Below the pieces are notes generated by a model that worked only from the letters and a program-made list of their open reading frames with translations, was not told the origin of the DNA and did no database searches. Source: Dyadobacter sp. (GTDB lineage Bacteria; Bacteroidota; Bacteroidia; Cytophagales; Spirosomataceae). From it: 64,000 nt of DNA. Where the stretch lies: contig NZ_JAGIAS010000001.1 in assembly GCF_017744695.1 (NCBI RefSeq), positions 124,001 through 188,000 on the forward strand, read 5' to 3'. This document shows, in pieces, positions 62,158 to 64,000 of the stretch; positions within the stretch are counted from its first letter, which is position 1, and each line of letters opens with the position of its first letter. The position numbers and the translations under genes were made by a program.

Positions 62158-64000
62158 TTATCCGTTTACAATTTCCACTGGCCTTTTACGCGACACTTTT
62201 TCCTGCAAATACTGGAAGAGCATGTACAGCAATGGGATCACGATCACCCCGAGTACCACACCGCTGAGCATGCCCATGGCGGCACCGGTACTGATTGATT
62301 TGTTACCCGAAGCCGAGCCGCCGGTAGCCAGCATCAGCGGTACCATTCCCACGATGAATGCCAGGGACGTCATGATAATAGGCCTCAGACGTGCTTTCGC
62401 CGCATCCAGCGCCGATTCCACGATCGACAGCCCCGCGCGCCTGCGCTGCACGGCGAACTCTACGATCAGGATCGCATTCTTAGCCAGCAAACCGATAAGC
62501 ATGATCAAACCGACTTGCACATATATATTGTTGTCGAGCCCGATGGATTGGATGCCCAGGAACGCCCCGATAATACCCGTCGGGATCGAGAGCAGGACGG
62601 CCAGCGGAAGCAGGTAGCTTTCGTATTGTGCCGCGAGCAGGAAATACACAAACAACAGGCTGAGCGCAAGGATCAGCATCGTCTGGTTCCCCGAAGATTT
62701 TTCTTCCAGGCTCAGCCCGGTCCATTCGTAGCTGTAATCGCCCGGCAGCTTGTTCAGCACGTTGGTTTCCAGGTTATCCATAATCGCGCCGCTACTTGCG
62801 CCCGGTGCCGCCACCACATTGATCGTCAAAGAATTGTAGAGGTTATACCGGCTCACCGACTCGGGCCCGTACACTTTTTTGAGCGTTACCAGCGACTTCA
62901 CCGGTACCATTCCACCTTGGTCATTGCGCACGAATAGCTCATTGAATGCTTCCTGGTCGGTGCGGAAAACACCGTCTGCTTTCACATTCACACGGTAGAA
63001 TTTCCCGAAACGGGTGAAGTTCAGCGACTGGTCACCGGCAAAATAGGTTTGTATCGTCCCCAGCATGCCATCCACATCTACGCCCATTTGCGTAGCCTTT
63101 TCCTCGTCCACTTCCAGTTCCAGCTGCGGGTAATCGGCACGGAACATGGTGTAGGCATACTGTACGCCCGGCTGCTGCATAATCTGGCCCATGACACTGT
63201 CGGCCATGGCTTTGAGTGCGGCCGGGTCACGCCCCATACGGTCCTGTAAAACGATCTCGGCGCCGCTGGTGATCCCGTAGCCTTCCACAGGCGGAGAGCG
63301 GAATGCCATCGCGGTACCCTCTTTCACGGTAGCAAGCTTGCCTGAGATAATACCGAGGATTGCATCGATATCCTGCACCTTCCCGCGATCTTTCTGTTCC
63401 TTCAATTTCACAAAACCCGTCGCATAGGCCGCACTGGCATTGCCACCCAGGATATTGAAACCGGTAATGCTGGTATTGCTTTCAATCGCCTCCATGTCGG
63501 ACAGGAGCTTGTCGATCTTAGCGGCGGCTTCGGTCGTGCGGGAGAGCGCGGTACCCGGAGGCATCCCAAGGCTGTACACGATAAAGTTGTCGTCCTCCAT
63601 CGGCACAAAGCTGCGCGGTGTGCTGGTCATGAGGTAAATAGCGAAACCGGTGATCGCCGCCACAATTCCGGCGGCCAGCCATTTTTGGCCTGCCAGGAAA
63701 CGGACGCCTTTGACGTACCGGCCTGTCATGCTGTTGAAACCCGAGTTGAATGCCGTAAAGAAGCGCTGGCTGAAATTCATCGGCTTGCCGTGACTGCCTT
63801 CCGCATGGGTGTTTTTCAAAAGCAATGCGCAAAGCGCGGGTGTCAATGTCAATGCGTTGATCGCGGAGATGATGATCGCGATGGCGAGCGTGTAGGCAAA
63901 CTGCTTGTAGAACAGCCCCGACGAGCCGGTCATGAAGCCAATGGGAATAAACACCGCCGACATCACCAATGTAATCGAAATCACCGCACCGGTAATCTCG
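62158..64000 (-). CDS. RND multidrug efflux permease (HAE1 type), C-terminal part
   Basis: About 614 residues are visible and the frame runs off the right edge. The first visible part, EITGAVISITLVMSAVFIPIGF, is the helix pair following the central proton-relay region. The large second periplasmic loop follows (FVPMEDDNFIVYSLGMPPGTALSRT in part, GQIMQQPGVQYAYTMF). The C-terminal membrane half reads GIIGAFLGIQSIGLDNNIYVQVGLIMLIGLLAKNAILIVEFA (in part), as in AcrB. The last helices end LYMLFQYLQEKVSRKRPVEIVNG. It pumps hydrophobic compounds with the OprM-like channel encoded just downstream. Confidence 0.95.
   Translation of the reverse strand, partial: EITGAVISITLVMSAVFIPIGFMTGSSGLFYKQFAYTLAIAIIISAINALTLTPALCALLLKNTHAEGSHGKPMNFSQRFFTAFNSGFNSMTGRYVKGVRFLAGQKWLAAGIVAAITGFAIYLMTSTPRSFVPMEDDNFIVYSLGMPPGTALSRTTEAAAKIDKLLSDMEAIESNTSITGFNILGGNASAAYATGFVKLKEQKDRGKVQDIDAILGIISGKLATVKEGTAMAFRSPPVEGYGITSGAEIVLQDRMGRDPAALKAMADSVMGQIMQQPGVQYAYTMFRADYPQLELEVDEEKATQMGVDVDGMLGTIQTYFAGDQSLNFTRFGKFYRVNVKADGVFRTDQEAFNELFVRNDQGGMVPVKSLVTLKKVYGPESVSRYNLYNSLTINVVAAPGASSGAIMDNLETNVLNKLPGDYSYEWTGLSLEEKSSGNQTMLILALSLLFVYFLLAAQYESYLLPLAVLLSIPTGIIGAFLGIQSIGLDNNIYVQVGLIMLIGLLAKNAILIVEFAVQRRRAGLSIVESALDAAKARLRPIIMTSLAFIVGMVPLMLATGGSASGNKSISTGAAMGMLSGVVLGVIVIPLLYMLFQYLQEKVSRKRPVEIVNG

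Overview
The window looks like a chromosomal segment of a Bacteroidota species of the Cytophagales type, close to Dyadobacter, Spirosoma or relatives. This is inferred from the gene families and not from a database match. The evidence is two ECF sigma / FecR / SusC / SusD loci with STN domains on SusC and DUF4974-like tails on FecR, BlaI/M56 and LytTR/LytS regulators, GATase-AraC regulators, and several good matches to the Bacteroidota promoter element TAnnTTTG. I see no rRNA, tRNA, CRISPR array, transposase or prophage gene. Coding density is high and no gene-free stretch exceeds 300 bases; the longest gaps are about 29453-29715, 16281-16537 and 44231-44445.

Layout. (1) 1-5.7 kb, minus strand: sigma factor, FecR anti-sigma factor, SusC and a cut-off SusD. 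(2) 5.8-7.4 kb: an exported PQQ-type beta-propeller and a small conserved protein. (3) 7.4-14.0 kb, minus strand: a four-gene operon of a VioB-type ferritin-like protein, a LodA/GoxA-like oxidase expected to carry a cysteine tryptophylquinone (CTQ) cofactor, a QhpD-like radical SAM/SPASM protein and a LodB/QhpG-like flavoprotein. (4) 14.2-24.7 kb: a TPR histidine kinase, a TonB-dependent siderophore-type receptor, an azoreductase, a YncE-propeller/phosphoesterase fusion, a flavin reductase and a LytS/LytTR pair divergent from (5) a two-gene ABC exporter, followed by a truncated haemoglobin and an FtsX-type permease. (6) 29.7-36.8 kb, plus strand: a second sigma/FecR/SusC/SusD locus whose SusC is frameshifted. 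(7) 36.9-47.2 kb: a DUF1569 protein, a GATase-AraC regulator, a BlaI/M56 pair with a readable operator, an outer-membrane barrel, D-lactate dehydrogenase, a hydrolase, a thioredoxin-like protein and a small exported protein. (8) 47.3-56.5 kb, minus strand: gamma-glutamyltransferase, a Gfo/Idh/MocA oxidoreductase, a NIPSNAP protein, a serine hydrolase, an AraC regulator with a membrane domain, a flavin monooxygenase, a Crp-like regulator and another AraC regulator. (9) 56.6-64 kb: a TolC/HlyD/MFS efflux operon facing an RND permease/outer-membrane-factor operon that runs off the right edge.

The two strongest points for follow-up are these. First, the CTQ-oxidase operon combines maturation factors that are best known from two separate systems (LodA/LodB and quinohaemoprotein amine dehydrogenase) with a VioB-like iron protein, which suggests an uncharacterised amine or amino-acid oxidation pathway. 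Second, both FecR-SusC intergenic regions carry the same leader layout: a start-stop mini-ORF, an A6 tract, two GC-rich stems of different sequence, and shared GAAATCC and GGGGT(A/G)TT blocks. This looks like a structured 5' untranslated RNA.

All family assignments are made by reading the translated sequences; no search was run.
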